A stretch of DNA of 64,000 bases from positions 1 to 64,000 of the forward strand of contig CADDZR010000006.1 of NCBI GenBank assembly GCA_902812495.1, given 5' to 3'. The position numbers were made by a program, and so were the translations under genes. The DNA is from an archaeon. GTDB lineage: Archaea; Thermoproteota; Nitrososphaeria; Nitrososphaerales; Gagatemarchaeaceae. The notes below the pieces were generated by a model. That model did no database searches and had not been told where the DNA came from. It saw only the letters and a list, made by a program, of their open reading frames with translations. Shown here one piece after another: positions 43,371-52,388 of the stretch; position 1 is the stretch's first letter, and every line of letters begins with the position of its first letter.

Positions 43371-44584
43371 TCGAAGCTTGCCTCCGCTACCTTAGATGTG
43401 CAAAAGAGGCGAATAAAATTCTCACTTCTTTCTATATATCCTCCTGCAACCCTTCCTATCTTTTTGTTTGATGTTAGCCTAAGTGTCAGGCCAATTTCTG
43501 CATCTTCAACTCTGACCCTGTCTTTCTGAAGGTACAGCCTTGCTTTCCTTCTCCTTTTCCACCATCGAGCAACATTGCCTGCATTCGAAACGTAAGCATT
43601 ATCTTGCTTTAACATGTCAAGGATTCTTGGATATATCCTTCCACCTCTCATCCTCAGAGACTCTGTGTGCCAGAGTATCGTGAACAGACCTCCGACAGAA
43701 CGAACCCTTTCCTTCATCTCAACAACGTCCCTTAAACCATGCGCCTCATCCCTCTTTAGATAACCCCAGAGTGTTGTGTCCATAAGAACGAGCGGGAGCT
43801 CCATGATTTTCATCATCTTCCATTCTTTATCTGGAGGATGGAAGGGTGTGCAGATACCTATCCTGAAACCCAATTTGTTTGTGTTACCAACTGTACTGTC
43901 GTATGAAATCAGATTCCTCTCAGCTATACCCCATGTTTTGTCAAAATCAAATTTTAGGTAGTGCTCCCTCAGTCCTTCTGGCCTGAATCCAAGTTCAGAA
44001 ACAAACCTTCGAATGTCCTCTGCCAGCAAATTTTCACTGTCATGTGTTCCTTCTCCACCGTGAAGGCCAAACTCCCAGCCTAGATACCTAAGCCTTTTTA
44101 CCTCATTTGCAATGTTCCCGAGGCTGTAGTTAGATGTTAGAAGGAAAAAAGTAGACCTTACGCCCAGCTTTCTCTCTATGTTTGCTGCGTACCCTATGTT
44201 TTTGTAGAGTGACCTTAGACCAACAACATGGAGAAATAAGTCCCATGGTCTGAACCTGTTCCTTATTCTAATTATATGTTTCAGAGGTCTTTCTATATTG
44301 TCGACGTCGTGTGTTAGAGCAACAGCGTATTCAGACCCGTTTGGCCACCTCTCCTTGAACGCAGAGACACCAAAGGAAGAAAGCATCAGTCCTTCCATTT
44401 CTTCCGAAAACTTGCTAAGCTGCTTTTCGACAGTAGGAGTTAGCGGATCTTCTGGTTCATCTCCTCTTACAGCAGATTCTACTTCTCTTATTATGCTTCC
44501 AGGTATCCTGTCCACACTAATTATGCCAACAGGAAGTCCGAGGCTCTCCTCTACGAATGATGCAACATACTCTTCCCTGCCCAT
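43367..44584 (-). CDS. Polysaccharide deacetylase-like protein
   Basis: A 405-aa protein with a NodB-like barrel. The first metal motif is ALTHDVDN (THDVD, 91-95). LGWEFGLHGGEGTHDSE supplies the paired-His HGGxxH region, RPEGLREHYLKFDF follows, and ILWHTESLR closes the site. The C-terminal 80 residues are basic (RWWKRRRKARL). It probably deacetylates an amino sugar in a surface glycan. Encoded between the membrane-tethered kinase-like gene and the ATP-grasp gene, with overlap or abutment. Confidence 0.85.
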   Translation of the reverse strand: MGREEYVASFVEESLGLPVGIISVDRIPGSIIREVESAVRGDEPEDPLTPTVEKQLSKFSEEMEGLMLSSFGVSAFKERWPNGSEYAVALTHDVDNIERPLKHIIRIRNRFRPWDLFLHVVGLRSLYKNIGYAANIERKLGVRSTFFLLTSNYSLGNIANEVKRLRYLGWEFGLHGGEGTHDSENLLAEDIRRFVSELGFRPEGLREHYLKFDFDKTWGIAERNLISYDSTVGNTNKLGFRIGICTPFHPPDKEWKMMKIMELPLVLMDTTLWGYLKRDEAHGLRDVVEMKERVRSVGGLFTILWHTESLRMRGGRIYPRILDMLKQDNAYVSNAGNVARWWKRRRKARLYLQKDRVRVEDAEIGLTLRLTSNKKIGRVAGGYIERSENFIRLFCTSKVAEASFE

Positions 44585-45508
44585 TCATCGCACCTCCGGA
44601 AAAAATTTTGAAAGGATGGATTCCAAGTCTGATTCGACCTCTTTCTTTTCCCTAGAGGTGTTTATCACCGGATAGGAAAATTTCCTTGCTATTTCCAGAT
44701 ACATCTGCCTTTCCTTTGAAAGTATCACTTCTGTGTACCTAATATGTTCTGGTCTTTTTTTAATTACTTCTATTGAGCGTGATACGGGAACATCGAGAAC
44801 CACTGCATATCTTGGCCTGAACATCATGTAAAAGAGGCGAAGTGGCTTAACTGGATATCCTAGAGCCTCGTATTTTATATACGTACTCCAGATAAACCTG
44901 TCATATATTACAACCCTGCCCTCTAGACCAGAACCAAAAGATGTTGCCAGAAGGAAAATTATATTGTCTATTAGGGATGCAAGTGGACGGAAGGGGTTCC
45001 CACCCCGCTTTGGGGTGAGAGTCTTGCCTGATTCCTTCTTTCTGGACAGCCTCTCCACAAATATGTACTTGTGGAACTGTTCGAGTCTTGTGAAGTACCC
45101 CCTTCCTCTGAGCCATTCCTCACTCCAGATCGAGTGTGTTGTTTTACCACTTCCATCTATGCCCAGGAATACAAGTGACCCACCCCTTCTACCTTTAAGA
45201 AGCGAGTCAAACGCCCTCCTTTGGTATTCATCATTGAGCAGTATCGCACCCAAGAAGAAGAAAAAAGCAAGGGAGATGGAAAGAAATTCTTTTTTGTAAA
45301 AAAGTACACCCGAAATAGAAGCAAGCAATATCCTAAGTGAATTTGGGACTTCGTTAAGGAGTTTTCTTGAATTTACATGGCTTTTCAGGATGCCGTAAAC
45401 TAGATGGATGAAGAAAAAAGTAATGGGGATAAGAAACTGGTTAGAGGTAAGGTATGCGAGTAAGTAAGAAAGTAACGAGCAGGTGGCTGCTATTATCTTT
45501 GTCCTCAA
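44585..45508 (-). CDS. Membrane-tethered thymidylate kinase-like protein
   Basis: A 307-aa protein with hydrophobic helices in residues 5-40 and 57-92, followed by a P-loop kinase domain: SLVFLGIDGSGKTTHSIW (P-loop 117-124), then VIYDRFIWSTYIKYEAL and AVVLDVPVSRSIEVIKKRPEH, as in thymidylate kinase. The fusion of membrane helices to a nucleotide-kinase-like domain is unusual. It may phosphorylate a lipid- or surface-linked precursor. The start is TTG 45508. Confidence 0.8.
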   Translation of the reverse strand: MRTKIIAATCSLLSYLLAYLTSNQFLIPITFFFIHLVYGILKSHVNSRKLLNEVPNSLRILLASISGVLFYKKEFLSISLAFFFFLGAILLNDEYQRRAFDSLLKGRRGGSLVFLGIDGSGKTTHSIWSEEWLRGRGYFTRLEQFHKYIFVERLSRKKESGKTLTPKRGGNPFRPLASLIDNIIFLLATSFGSGLEGRVVIYDRFIWSTYIKYEALGYPVKPLRLFYMMFRPRYAVVLDVPVSRSIEVIKKRPEHIRYTEVILSKERQMYLEIARKFSYPVINTSREKKEVESDLESILSKFFPEVR

Positions 45509-45541
45509 AATAGCTTTCTCTCAGATTACAGCCTAGCATTT

Positions 45542-45847
45542 TTATTTGTTCTGGGAAGAGCTCTCCTCTTTCTTTTCTTGCTGAGTTTCCGGTTCTGTCA
45601 ATGGCTCCGGAGGAGGTGTTGTAGCCATGGTATAACCTATCCAAGCAAGGATTCCAAGCACAAGTGCAACTGCGATAAACATTGTGACCCTTATAGTTAT
45701 TTCCCAGGCATATATCATCAGAAGGGCGTAGATTACTATACCTGCTATGCTCGCACCAAATATTCCACTACCAACTGCCTTGTCGCTTGCCAATCCACTC
45801 AACAACCACTCTTTTGGGGCCGATATAACAGTTATGGGAGAAAACAA
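45542..45847 (-). CDS. Small two-helix membrane protein, unknown
   Basis: Up to 101 aa with hydrophobic stretches at about 24-46 and 53-75, and an acidic/Pro-rich tail (PPPEPLTEPETQ, EKKEESSSQNK). The TTG at 45847 lies only about 8-17 nt after an AT-rich TTTAATATAA, so translation may begin further downstream. Family not recognised. Confidence 0.6.
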   Translation of the reverse strand: MFSPITVISAPKEWLLSGLASDKAVGSGIFGASIAGIVIYALLMIYAWEITIRVTMFIAVALVLGILAWIGYTMATTPPPEPLTEPETQQEKKEESSSQNK

Positions 45848-45902
45848 GTTATATTAAATACTAGGGATGAAGATGTAATCCAACATTTCTGTAACAATTA
45901 CA

Positions 45903-45998
45903 TTACTGTCCTTTCTTTTTCTTGACAGTTACAGGGACGGTAACTGTAAGCAGCTCTGCCGTCTCTTCCTCCTCAAATTCCTCTTGACAATCGCACAT
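45903..45998 (-). CDS. 31-aa microprotein starting MCDC
   Basis: A short frame ATG 45998 to TAA 45903. It encodes an N-terminal CDC, an acidic stretch (QEEFEEEETAEL), a hydrophobic LTVTVPVTV strand and a basic end KKKKGQ. GAGGT lies 8 nt before the ATG, and an AT-rich box (AAATAAAAAAGG) lies about 40-50 nt upstream. It occupies most of the 305-bp gap between 45848 and 46152; the rest (46000-46152) holds AT-rich promoter sequence for the divergent gene. Function unknown. Confidence 0.5.
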   Translation of the reverse strand: MCDCQEEFEEEETAELLTVTVPVTVKKKKGQ

Positions 45999-46152
45999 GG
46001 TTTACATACCTCTTCGGGCTCTTGATAAACCTTTTTTATTTGGGTAGCCATAACATAAATATACATTTTAACTCATTCAGTTTAGGTCTATGAACTATCT
46101 ATACAGCTGGACACCTAATACTTAAATCAGAACATATTGATGGAAATGGTAG

Positions 46153-46896
46153 ATGGACCAGATGCTGGCTAACAGCGTTAGGATATGGAAGGATGAGACA
46201 GTTGAAGCGTCATGTTCTGTTGACATAGAGTTAAAAGAGCCGTCTTCCGTTGTATCGTGGACAGCAATACAGTCAGTAGTTTTGAACCACATTGTTCATG
46301 GCGAGGTTAAGAATATGGAACATCCTGTCCTAGAAGGGTACGGGGAGGTCTTTGGAGATGGTATAGTATCTGGGGTTGTTAGCGGCGTTCTACAATATGT
46401 GGTCAAGGACACAAAGAAAGGTATTCCAGTTGCACACGGTCCAGGTACAAACTCACCTCTTCCTGTAATACCTGTTCTGAGCGTCAATAATACAACTTCG
46501 GTTAGCCTGGGCTTTGACATAACGGCTAAACTTTCCCTCGTGGAAGCGGATATCTCCTACTTTCTTTTAATCAAGGACATGCAGAGTATCCCTGAGTTTA
46601 AGGTTGACAAGGTATTTTTCCTATACGAGCCTGAAACAGGCAGGGTGATACACAAGCACGAGATAATTGCTTCAGACCGAGGTGTTGATGAGGAGGAAGG
46701 TAAGGCAAGAACATTCATGCGTGCAAAGCAGCTCGGAAAGCCTGTGTCGAGGCTTAAGGTAATGAAGATAGAGCCCGAGGTCTACGACAGGACAATTGGG
46801 TACAGGATAGACCTCAGAACGTTGAGACCAATAAGGATACCTAGGACAACAAGAAGGGAATTCTTTAAGAGAAAATTTTTAGCTGAAGAGGAATGA
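46153..46896 (+). CDS. Conserved-looking protein of unknown function, 247 aa
   Basis: No recognised domain. The N-terminal half is beta-rich with alternating hydrophobics (VSGVVSGVLQYVVKDT, SVSLGFDITAKLSLVEADIS). The C-terminal half is charged and ends very basic to acidic (RIPRTTRREFFKRKFLAEEE). No signal peptide or membrane helix. The stop codon directly abuts the EF-1A stop from the other strand. Promoter-like CTTAAATC and AACATAAATATAC lie upstream. Confidence 0.7.
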   Translation: MDQMLANSVRIWKDETVEASCSVDIELKEPSSVVSWTAIQSVVLNHIVHGEVKNMEHPVLEGYGEVFGDGIVSGVVSGVLQYVVKDTKKGIPVAHGPGTNSPLPVIPVLSVNNTTSVSLGFDITAKLSLVEADISYFLLIKDMQSIPEFKVDKVFFLYEPETGRVIHKHEIIASDRGVDEEEGKARTFMRAKQLGKPVSRLKVMKIEPEVYDRTIGYRIDLRTLRPIRIPRTTRREFFKRKFLAEEE

Positions 46897-48222
46897 TTAC
46901 GCCTTTGCCGCGACCTTTTCTACCTGTCCTTTTTGTGTGATCTCTCTAACTATACCAGCAGCAACAGTCGAGCCAGAATCGCGAAGCGCAAAGCGTCCCA
47001 GCTCTGGAAACTCTTTGAATGTCTCAAGTACGATTGGTCTCAGTGGCTGTATCCTTACAATAGCCGAATCACCTGTCTTTATTGTCTTTGGTTTCTCCTC
47101 TGTTGGCTGGCCAGTTCTTGGATCTATCTTTGCAACAATTTCAGTTATTGTAGCTGCAACCTGTGCAGTGTGTGCGTGTAAAACAGGTGTATATCCAGCT
47201 GCTATAGCAGTTGGATGGTAAACAACAATTATCTGCGCAAGAAACTCCTTTGCTATCGTCGGAGGATTTGTTGGATGACCTATAACAGAACCTCTCCTGA
47301 AATCAGTCTTGGAGACACCTCTAAGGTTTACACCTATGTTGTCTCCTGCAATTGCCTCCTGCAGGGGAGTGTGATGTGTCTCTATCGATTTTACTTCAGC
47401 TGTAAGACCCTCAGGCATTATTATGACTGTGTCTCCCACCTTTAGTTTGCCTGTCTCTATTCTTCCAACCGGAACAGTTCCAACACCGGTAATCGAGTAT
47501 ACATCTTGCACAGGCATTCTAAGCGGCTTGTCGACAGGCTTGGGAGGTTCTACAAGCATGTCAAGTGCTTCGAGGAGAGTTGGCCCCGTATACCAAGGCA
47601 TGTTCTGCGAACGCTTCACAAGATTCTCTCCTGTCCATCCTGAAATTGGAATTATGTTTATTTTCTTCGGATCATAACCTACAAGCTTCAGGAGGTTCTC
47701 AACATCCTGCTTTACCTCGTTAAACCTTTCTTGCGAGTACTTTACTGTCTGGTCGTCCATCTTGTTTATGCAAACTATAAGCTGGTTAACACCAAGTGTC
47801 CTAAGGAGGAACGCGTGTTCCCTTGCCTGGCCTCCAGGACCGAGAGCAACTTCTGTCTCACCTTTCTTTGCTGAGACAACAAGAATGGCCGCGTCTGCTT
47901 CAGATGCACCTGTTATCATGTTTTTTATGAAATCTCTGTGGCCTGGTGCGTCTATTAGCGTGTAGAAGTATTTATTTGTCTCGAACTTCTGGAACGCAAG
48001 GTCTATGGTTACACCTCTTTCCCTCTCGTCCTTAAGCTGGTCAAGCACCCAGGCGTACTTGAATGTGTCACCTGCGCCTGTCTTTTCAGATTCCTTTGCG
48101 TACTCTTCTATCAACCTCTGATCAACTACACCGAGGTCGAAGAGGAAGTGACCCATCGACGTACTTTTTCCATGGTCTACGTGACCACATACTATCAGAT
48201 TCAAATGTGGCTTATTTGCCAT
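46897..48222 (-). CDS. tuf: Translation elongation factor EF-1A (aEF1A)
   Basis: This 441-aa GTPase brings aminoacyl-tRNA to the ribosome. G1 is [10 protein letters not shown]3 DAPGHRDF, G4 NKMDDQ, and the switch II region follows. Domains 2 and 3 have [16 protein letters not shown] and the C-terminal [21 protein letters not shown] box lies 37-45 nt upstream with a GAGTGATC element before the ATG. It lies outside the RNA polymerase operon. Confidence 0.98.
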   Translation of the reverse strand: MANKPHLNLIVCGHVDHGKSTSMGHFLFDLGVVDQRLIEEYAKESEKTGAGDTFKYAWVLDQLKDERERGVTIDLAFQKFETNKYFYTLIDAPGHRDFIKNMITGASEADAAILVVSAKKGETEVALGPGGQAREHAFLLRTLGVNQLIVCINKMDDQTVKYSQERFNEVKQDVENLLKLVGYDPKKINIIPISGWTGENLVKRSQNMPWYTGPTLLEALDMLVEPPKPVDKPLRMPVQDVYSITGVGTVPVGRIETGKLKVGDTVIIMPEGLTAEVKSIETHHTPLQEAIAGDNIGVNLRGVSKTDFRRGSVIGHPTNPPTIAKEFLAQIIVVYHPTAIAAGYTPVLHAHTAQVAATITEIVAKIDPRTGQPTEEKPKTIKTGDSAIVRIQPLRPIVLETFKEFPELGRFALRDSGSTVAAGIVREITQKGQVEKVAAKA

Positions 48223-48258
48223 CAGAGATCACTCTTACAATGGGGACCTTTCAGCATA

Positions 48259-48267
48259 GATATATAA
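48259..48267 (-). promoter_or_regulatory. TATA box of the EF-1A gene
   Basis: Minus-strand GCTTATATATC lies 37-45 nt upstream of the ATG at 48222, leaving a short leader with a GAGTGATC Shine-Dalgarno-like element. Confidence 0.55.
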
Positions 48268-48333
48268 GCGTAGTGGATGTTTTTGGTCAAAGGGGCAAAG
48301 TATATACTGCAATAAAAAATAACAACAATAATA

Positions 48334-48340
48334 CTTTATA
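48334..48340 (+). promoter_or_regulatory. TATA-like promoter of the ABC exporter genes
   Basis: CTTTATA lies 26-32 nt before TTG 48366, the proposed leaderless start of the ABC ATPase, which supports that start over frames reaching further upstream. Confidence 0.45.
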
Positions 48341-48365
48341 CAAGCTTGCATTTAACCGCGGCAGA

Positions 48366-49085
48366 TTGGAAAAAGAGCAAGCTATAGAGCTAAAGAATGT
48401 AAGGAAGGCGTATGGTAGCGTAATTGCGTTAAAATGGTTAAGCTTTGAACTTTTAAAGGGTGAAAAGGCTGCCCTTTTAGGTCCGAACGGCTCTGGTAAG
48501 TCTACGACTCTAAAAATACTTGCAGGTCTCCTTAGACCCGATGAAGGAGAGGCAAGGATACTTGGTTATGCTCCTGACAGCACCGAGGCAAGGAAGGTTA
48601 TCGGCTACCTTCCTGAAGATGCAACACCCTACAGGTCCCTAACAGTAAGGGAAAATCTTGAGTACATCGGTGCACTCAGGGGCGTTGAGAATCTGAAGGA
48701 AAAGGTTGACTTTTTTCTCGATATGCTTGATCTCAGAGAGTTTGAGAAAGCAAAGGTAGGAAGGCTTTCTAGGGGGAACACACAGAAGCTTGCGATAGCA
48801 CTCGCAACCATACACGACCCCTCTGTGCTGCTGCTGGACGAGCCTTTGAACTACTTGGATATACCGACCCAGGAGAAGGTTATATCGTTGCTGAGCAGGA
48901 AAGAAACAACTCAGCTTGTCTCAACTCACATAATGTCTGTGGCTGGAAGGCTAACAAACAAAGTAATAATGATATCGAGGGGCACACTTGTATGGCAGGG
49001 CAATATGCAGGAACTGAGAAACTTTGGAGAGGAAAAGGAGCCGATTGAAGCAATAGTTGCGAGGATGATGGCGAGTGTTAGCTAA
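48366..49085 (+). CDS. ABC transporter ATPase
   Basis: A 239-aa ATPase from TTG 48366. Walker A is GPNGSGKST (39-47), signature [13 protein letters not shown], Walker [14 protein letters not shown], and the H-loop STHIMS. The start is set by a TATA-like element upstream; the open frame extends to 48063 but there it overlaps the EF-1A gene. It belongs with the permease encoded next, overlapping by 11 bp, as a two-gene exporter. Confidence 0.9.
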   Translation: MEKEQAIELKNVRKAYGSVIALKWLSFELLKGEKAALLGPNGSGKSTTLKILAGLLRPDEGEARILGYAPDSTEARKVIGYLPEDATPYRSLTVRENLEYIGALRGVENLKEKVDFFLDMLDLREFEKAKVGRLSRGNTQKLAIALATIHDPSVLLLDEPLNYLDIPTQEKVISLLSRKETTQLVSTHIMSVAGRLTNKVIMISRGTLVWQGNMQELRNFGEEKEPIEAIVARMMASVS

Positions 49086-50481
49086 GCTTGTTAAGTTTGT
49101 CATTCTGAGCAGGTTTTCAAAGTATTTACTTGCCTTTTTCGTTTTCTTTGTATTCTACGATATCTTTACACCTCGTTCCTTCCAGGGTACGGGCTTCCTC
49201 TCCTTCTTTGGACCTGGAATGTTGGCGATAGTTCTCTCTGTTCCAATAGTTGCTGGTGGTGTTGCTACACTGAAATCGGATAGGGACTTTCTTTTCCTGC
49301 TACCTGTTAGCAGGTTCCACCTTGCAATATCTCTCCTTTTTGCGCAGTTCATTGCATATGGGCTAATGGCCTTCTTCTTGGTTGGTTATTACATTCCACT
49401 TTCCGGTCTTTCTTCTCTTTACCCACTTCTTGTCTTTCTCTCTCTTGGTTTTGCAGCTGCCTCACTAAGCTCCATATTTTTCCCATACAGCCTGCAAACA
49501 AGGCTTGTGTTCTCATTTTTAATGGCAACATGGTGTCTCTCTTCAATTGCTGGGTTTAAGTTCTCCCCAGGTTCGGTATTCTCGAGCACCCCCAGCTACG
49601 GTGCAGCCAGCATATTTTTACTTGTCTCGGTCACGCTTCCCCTTGCCCTACTCAGCCTTTCAAGGTCAGAGCTTGGCCTGATGAAGTCTGTCGTTAGTTC
49701 TACGTCAAAGGAAGCAGGGAAGCAGAAAAGTTTCGAGGGTCTCTCACCCCTCAAAGCAATATTTGCCTACCATTTTTCTATTATAGAGGTTTCAGGAAGG
49801 TTAAACGTCCCCGGGGGCGCTGCTTACAGATCTGCAAGGATAAGCATTTGGAAGGCAGCAGCTCTGACATCTTCCCTCGCAGTCCTATATTTCTTCGTTA
49901 CACTGAAATTTAATGGTATAATTGCGTCGAAGTTTAACTTTGGAATAGCTGACCCCCTTGTTTTCATCTCGAGTATATACATAACAATATCCCCCGCATT
50001 TATGGGTATTGTTGCACTTGGAAACGAGAGGCTATGGCTTGGCTTCAGCGCCGTCAATCCATATTTCTACCTTAGAAGCCTCGCTGTTGCAAAGGCACTT
50101 TCACTCTTTGTCATGCTCTCTCCATTCGTTGTTGTAGACCTGCTTCTTGGATTAATGGGATACAGCTCAGGCTTCTATGCAGCAGTTGCAATCTCATTCA
50201 TTTCGCCCTCGTGTCTTGTTTTGATGATATATCTTTACGGTCTTCTCTCCCCCCTGCAGATAAGGGAGGATGTATACATGCCAGGCCAAGCAGGTTTAAA
50301 GCAAGTTATAGGAGGCCTCTCTGTCTTCCTCGCAATATTTTTGACTGTCTTCTCCCTTACAAGCATCTATGTTGCGGTGCTCTGCTCAGCTTTAATTGTG
50401 TGCGCCTCAGCCTACGTATTAAAGAGCAAGTATGTTGCGTCAAGGATATTAAAGAGCATGGTAGAGTCTGGTTTTGTTTAA
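49075..50481 (+). CDS. ABC transporter permease
   Basis: A 468-aa membrane protein with about ten to twelve hydrophobic helices and no soluble domain of note. It starts at GTG 49075 inside the end of the ATPase gene. The pair resembles ABC-2-type exporters for drugs, lipids or peptides; the cargo is unknown. Confidence 0.85.
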   Translation: MLAKLVKFVILSRFSKYLLAFFVFFVFYDIFTPRSFQGTGFLSFFGPGMLAIVLSVPIVAGGVATLKSDRDFLFLLPVSRFHLAISLLFAQFIAYGLMAFFLVGYYIPLSGLSSLYPLLVFLSLGFAAASLSSIFFPYSLQTRLVFSFLMATWCLSSIAGFKFSPGSVFSSTPSYGAASIFLLVSVTLPLALLSLSRSELGLMKSVVSSTSKEAGKQKSFEGLSPLKAIFAYHFSIIEVSGRLNVPGGAAYRSARISIWKAAALTSSLAVLYFFVTLKFNGIIASKFNFGIADPLVFISSIYITISPAFMGIVALGNERLWLGFSAVNPYFYLRSLAVAKALSLFVMLSPFVVVDLLLGLMGYSSGFYAAVAISFISPSCLVLMIYLYGLLSPLQIREDVYMPGQAGLKQVIGGLSVFLAIFLTVFSLTSIYVAVLCSALIVCASAYVLKSKYVASRILKSMVESGFV

Positions 50482-50511
50482 AAAATAGCCTGCCATCGGT
50501 AGAGCAGGGCT

Positions 50512-50718
50512 CTAGCTCGATGACAGGTAGCTCCAGAGAACTACGCCCACAAGCATCATTACAGAGCCCGCAAAGCCAGCTATTAGGGCACCCGCCATGT
50601 CGGCGCTTATACCAAAATTCTCTATGAACCTTATTACAGGCGCCCTGACCAGCCATGCGAAGAAGCCCAGGGCGTATCCCAGGAGCCAAAAGCCGAACAG
50701 CACAGCCTTTCTTCCCAT
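50512..50718 (-). CDS. Small membrane protein, 68 aa
   Basis: Two hydrophobic helices at about 5-24 and 41-63, with R25, R31 and D40 between. GGGTGA lies 6 nt before ATG 50718, and TGTATAATTT lies about 40 nt upstream, so expression signals are good. Convergent with the ABC permease gene. Not recognised. Confidence 0.65.
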   Translation of the reverse strand: MGRKAVLFGFWLLGYALGFFAWLVRAPVIRFIENFGISADMAGALIAGFAGSVMMLVGVVLWSYLSSS

Positions 50719-50804
50719 ATTGCTTCACCCAAGCTGGTTAATGAATGAGTAAATTATACAGAATAAGGATATCTTTACTTGTTTGTCGAATTATATCAAC
50801 AAGT

Positions 50805-50972
50805 TTAGAAAGCTATGCCAAAACGAGAGAGAAGGAAGAGTGTTAATGCACTCGCAAGAAAACCAAGTAGCATAAAAGCAAAATTTTCCACATTGTTTCT
50901 ATTTTCCTTTTTCTCTGAAATACAGTAGTTAAATAAGTAGCCGAAAGATGACAAAGGATCCAGCCTGTCCAA
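50805..50972 (-). CDS. Candidate 55-aa membrane microprotein with TTG start
   Basis: The 315-bp gap 50719-51033 contains one plausible gene. TTG 50972 to TAA 50805 gives 55 aa: a polar N-terminus MDRLDPLSSFGYLFNYC, a charged patch SEKKENRNN, then a helix FAFMLLGFLASALTLFLL. A TATA-like ATTATTAAAGA lies about 27-37 nt upstream. No ATG. The rest of the gap holds promoter-like AT-rich sequence for the divergent hydrolase gene. Confidence 0.4.
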   Translation of the reverse strand: MDRLDPLSSFGYLFNYCISEKKENRNNVENFAFMLLGFLASALTLFLLSRFGIAF

Positions 50973-51033
50973 CCTTAAAAGTTGCTATCCTCTCTTTAAT
51001 AATGTTTGCCCCGGCTCTAAAAGTTTTTAGCTA

Positions 51034-51786
51034 ATGGTTCCAATTTATGTATTTTTCGTGCTTGTTTATAAGCTTGGATGCGGAAGGCTTGGCGTGGCTC
51101 CTGAGTATAAAAAAGAAAAAGTGGGTGAATTTGTAGTAAACTTACATATTAACGGAAGTGGAAAGAACCTCCTGATACTTCACGATATAACAAGCAAGTC
51201 TGGGATGAGAGAAATGGAGCCTTTCTTCAAGCTTTCAAGGTCCTTCAAGATTATTTCTTTGGACTTGATCGGCTTTGGAATGTCATCTAAGACGGTTGAG
51301 ATACCAAACTACAGGTTCCAAGCAGGTATTGTTTCCGAGCTTATTGAGAAGCTTGGTCTCGAAGGTCCGAGCATACTCGGCGTAGGGTGGGGAGGTCAGA
51401 TAGCACTCGAGCTTGCAATTACTCATCCAGAAATTATCTATTCTGTAGTTCTTGTAGACCCAACTTACGACAAGGAACAACTTCAACGCCTTAAGGAAGT
51501 GAGGGCACCTGTACTCATTCTGTTCTCTGAGGATAACATGCTTGTGCAGCTGAAGGCAGCTTATATTCTGAGAGATATGATTAGGAAGTCAAGACTGGAA
51601 CTGGTAGGCAGGTCACAGGATGCTTACCTCGCAGCTAAGTCAGAAAGGCTATGCAAGTATGCTACAGAAACGATCCTTCACTTAATAGAGAGGTTCATCT
51701 CAGACCCCGAGAGCATGGTTAGGGAAAAACCGGAGATGGAAAAGGAGCTAAAGGGAATTGCACAGAGGGATCTGGAATTATCTTGA
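51034..51786 (+). CDS. Alpha/beta hydrolase
   Basis: A 250-aa alpha/beta-hydrolase. The oxyanion region LLILHDITSK and the helix LGVGWGGQIALELA, where Gly-Trp-Gly stands in place of the usual G-x-S-x-G, mean the nucleophile serine is not at its usual place. Later come VVLVDPTYD and a histidine region that is not clear. It may be a non-hydrolytic or altered-nucleophile member. Its end overlaps rps7 by 9 bp, convergent. Confidence 0.72.
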   Translation: MVPIYVFFVLVYKLGCGRLGVAPEYKKEKVGEFVVNLHINGSGKNLLILHDITSKSGMREMEPFFKLSRSFKIISLDLIGFGMSSKTVEIPNYRFQAGIVSELIEKLGLEGPSILGVGWGGQIALELAITHPEIIYSVVLVDPTYDKEQLQRLKEVRAPVLILFSEDNMLVQLKAAYILRDMIRKSRLELVGRSQDAYLAAKSERLCKYATETILHLIERFISDPESMVREKPEMEKELKGIAQRDLELS

Positions 51787-52383
51787 AGCCATCGCTATCC
51801 TTTCCTGCTCGTTCTTCTTTTTAATTGCGTAGCTGTTTGAGTCGTTGTTTGCTGCCAGAAGTATTTCCTCTGCAAGAACCTCCTCCACTGACCTTTGAGA
51901 CGAGAACGAAGCTTCCCTAACACCTTCAGATATGAATCTTAGAGCTAGGTCAACCCTCCTTACTGGAGAGATATCGACAGATATATGGTAAACAACACCT
52001 CCATAACTCATCCTCGTTGTGTCCTCGTTTGGGGCAGCATTCTCTATTGCCCTAACAAGTACCTGAACCGGGTTCTGGCCCGTCCTGAGGTGTATTATCT
52101 CAAACGCAGACCTAACTATGTTCATTGCTTTCAGCTTCTTGCCTCCCATCCTTCCTGTGTTCTTTGCATACTTCTTGCCAAAGTGCATCATCAGGTTCAC
52201 AAGCCTCTCAACAATGTTCACCTTTGTCTTACCGAACTTCCTGTGCTCGTGCCTCCCTCCAGAATGTGGAATGAGCATTGGTTTCAGATTTATTACGTTC
52301 TTCAACCCAGGATCTGTTACCTTGACCTCCGTCATGTCCCACTTGTTCCAGAGCAGAAGATTTGGATATTCGAGCGAGGGCAT
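51778..52383 (-). CDS. rps7: Ribosomal protein S7
   Basis: A 201-aa small-subunit protein that initiates assembly of the 30S head. Signatures are GRHEHRKFGKTKVNIVERLVN, GQNPVQVLVRAIENAAPNEDT, and SPVRRVDLALRFISEG. Last gene of the RNA polymerase operon, 5 bp after rps12. Confidence 0.97.
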   Translation of the reverse strand: MPSLEYPNLLLWNKWDMTEVKVTDPGLKNVINLKPMLIPHSGGRHEHRKFGKTKVNIVERLVNLMMHFGKKYAKNTGRMGGKKLKAMNIVRSAFEIIHLRTGQNPVQVLVRAIENAAPNEDTTRMSYGGVVYHISVDISPVRRVDLALRFISEGVREASFSSQRSVEEVLAEEILLAANNDSNSYAIKKKNEQERIAMASR

Positions 52384-52388
52384 ATTTC

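Noticed and set aside
48063-48365. Upstream extension of the ABC ATPase frame
   Set aside because: It would read across the 5' part of EF-1A on the other strand and its promoter; a TATA-like box points to TTG 48366, which also gives a normal ATPase length.
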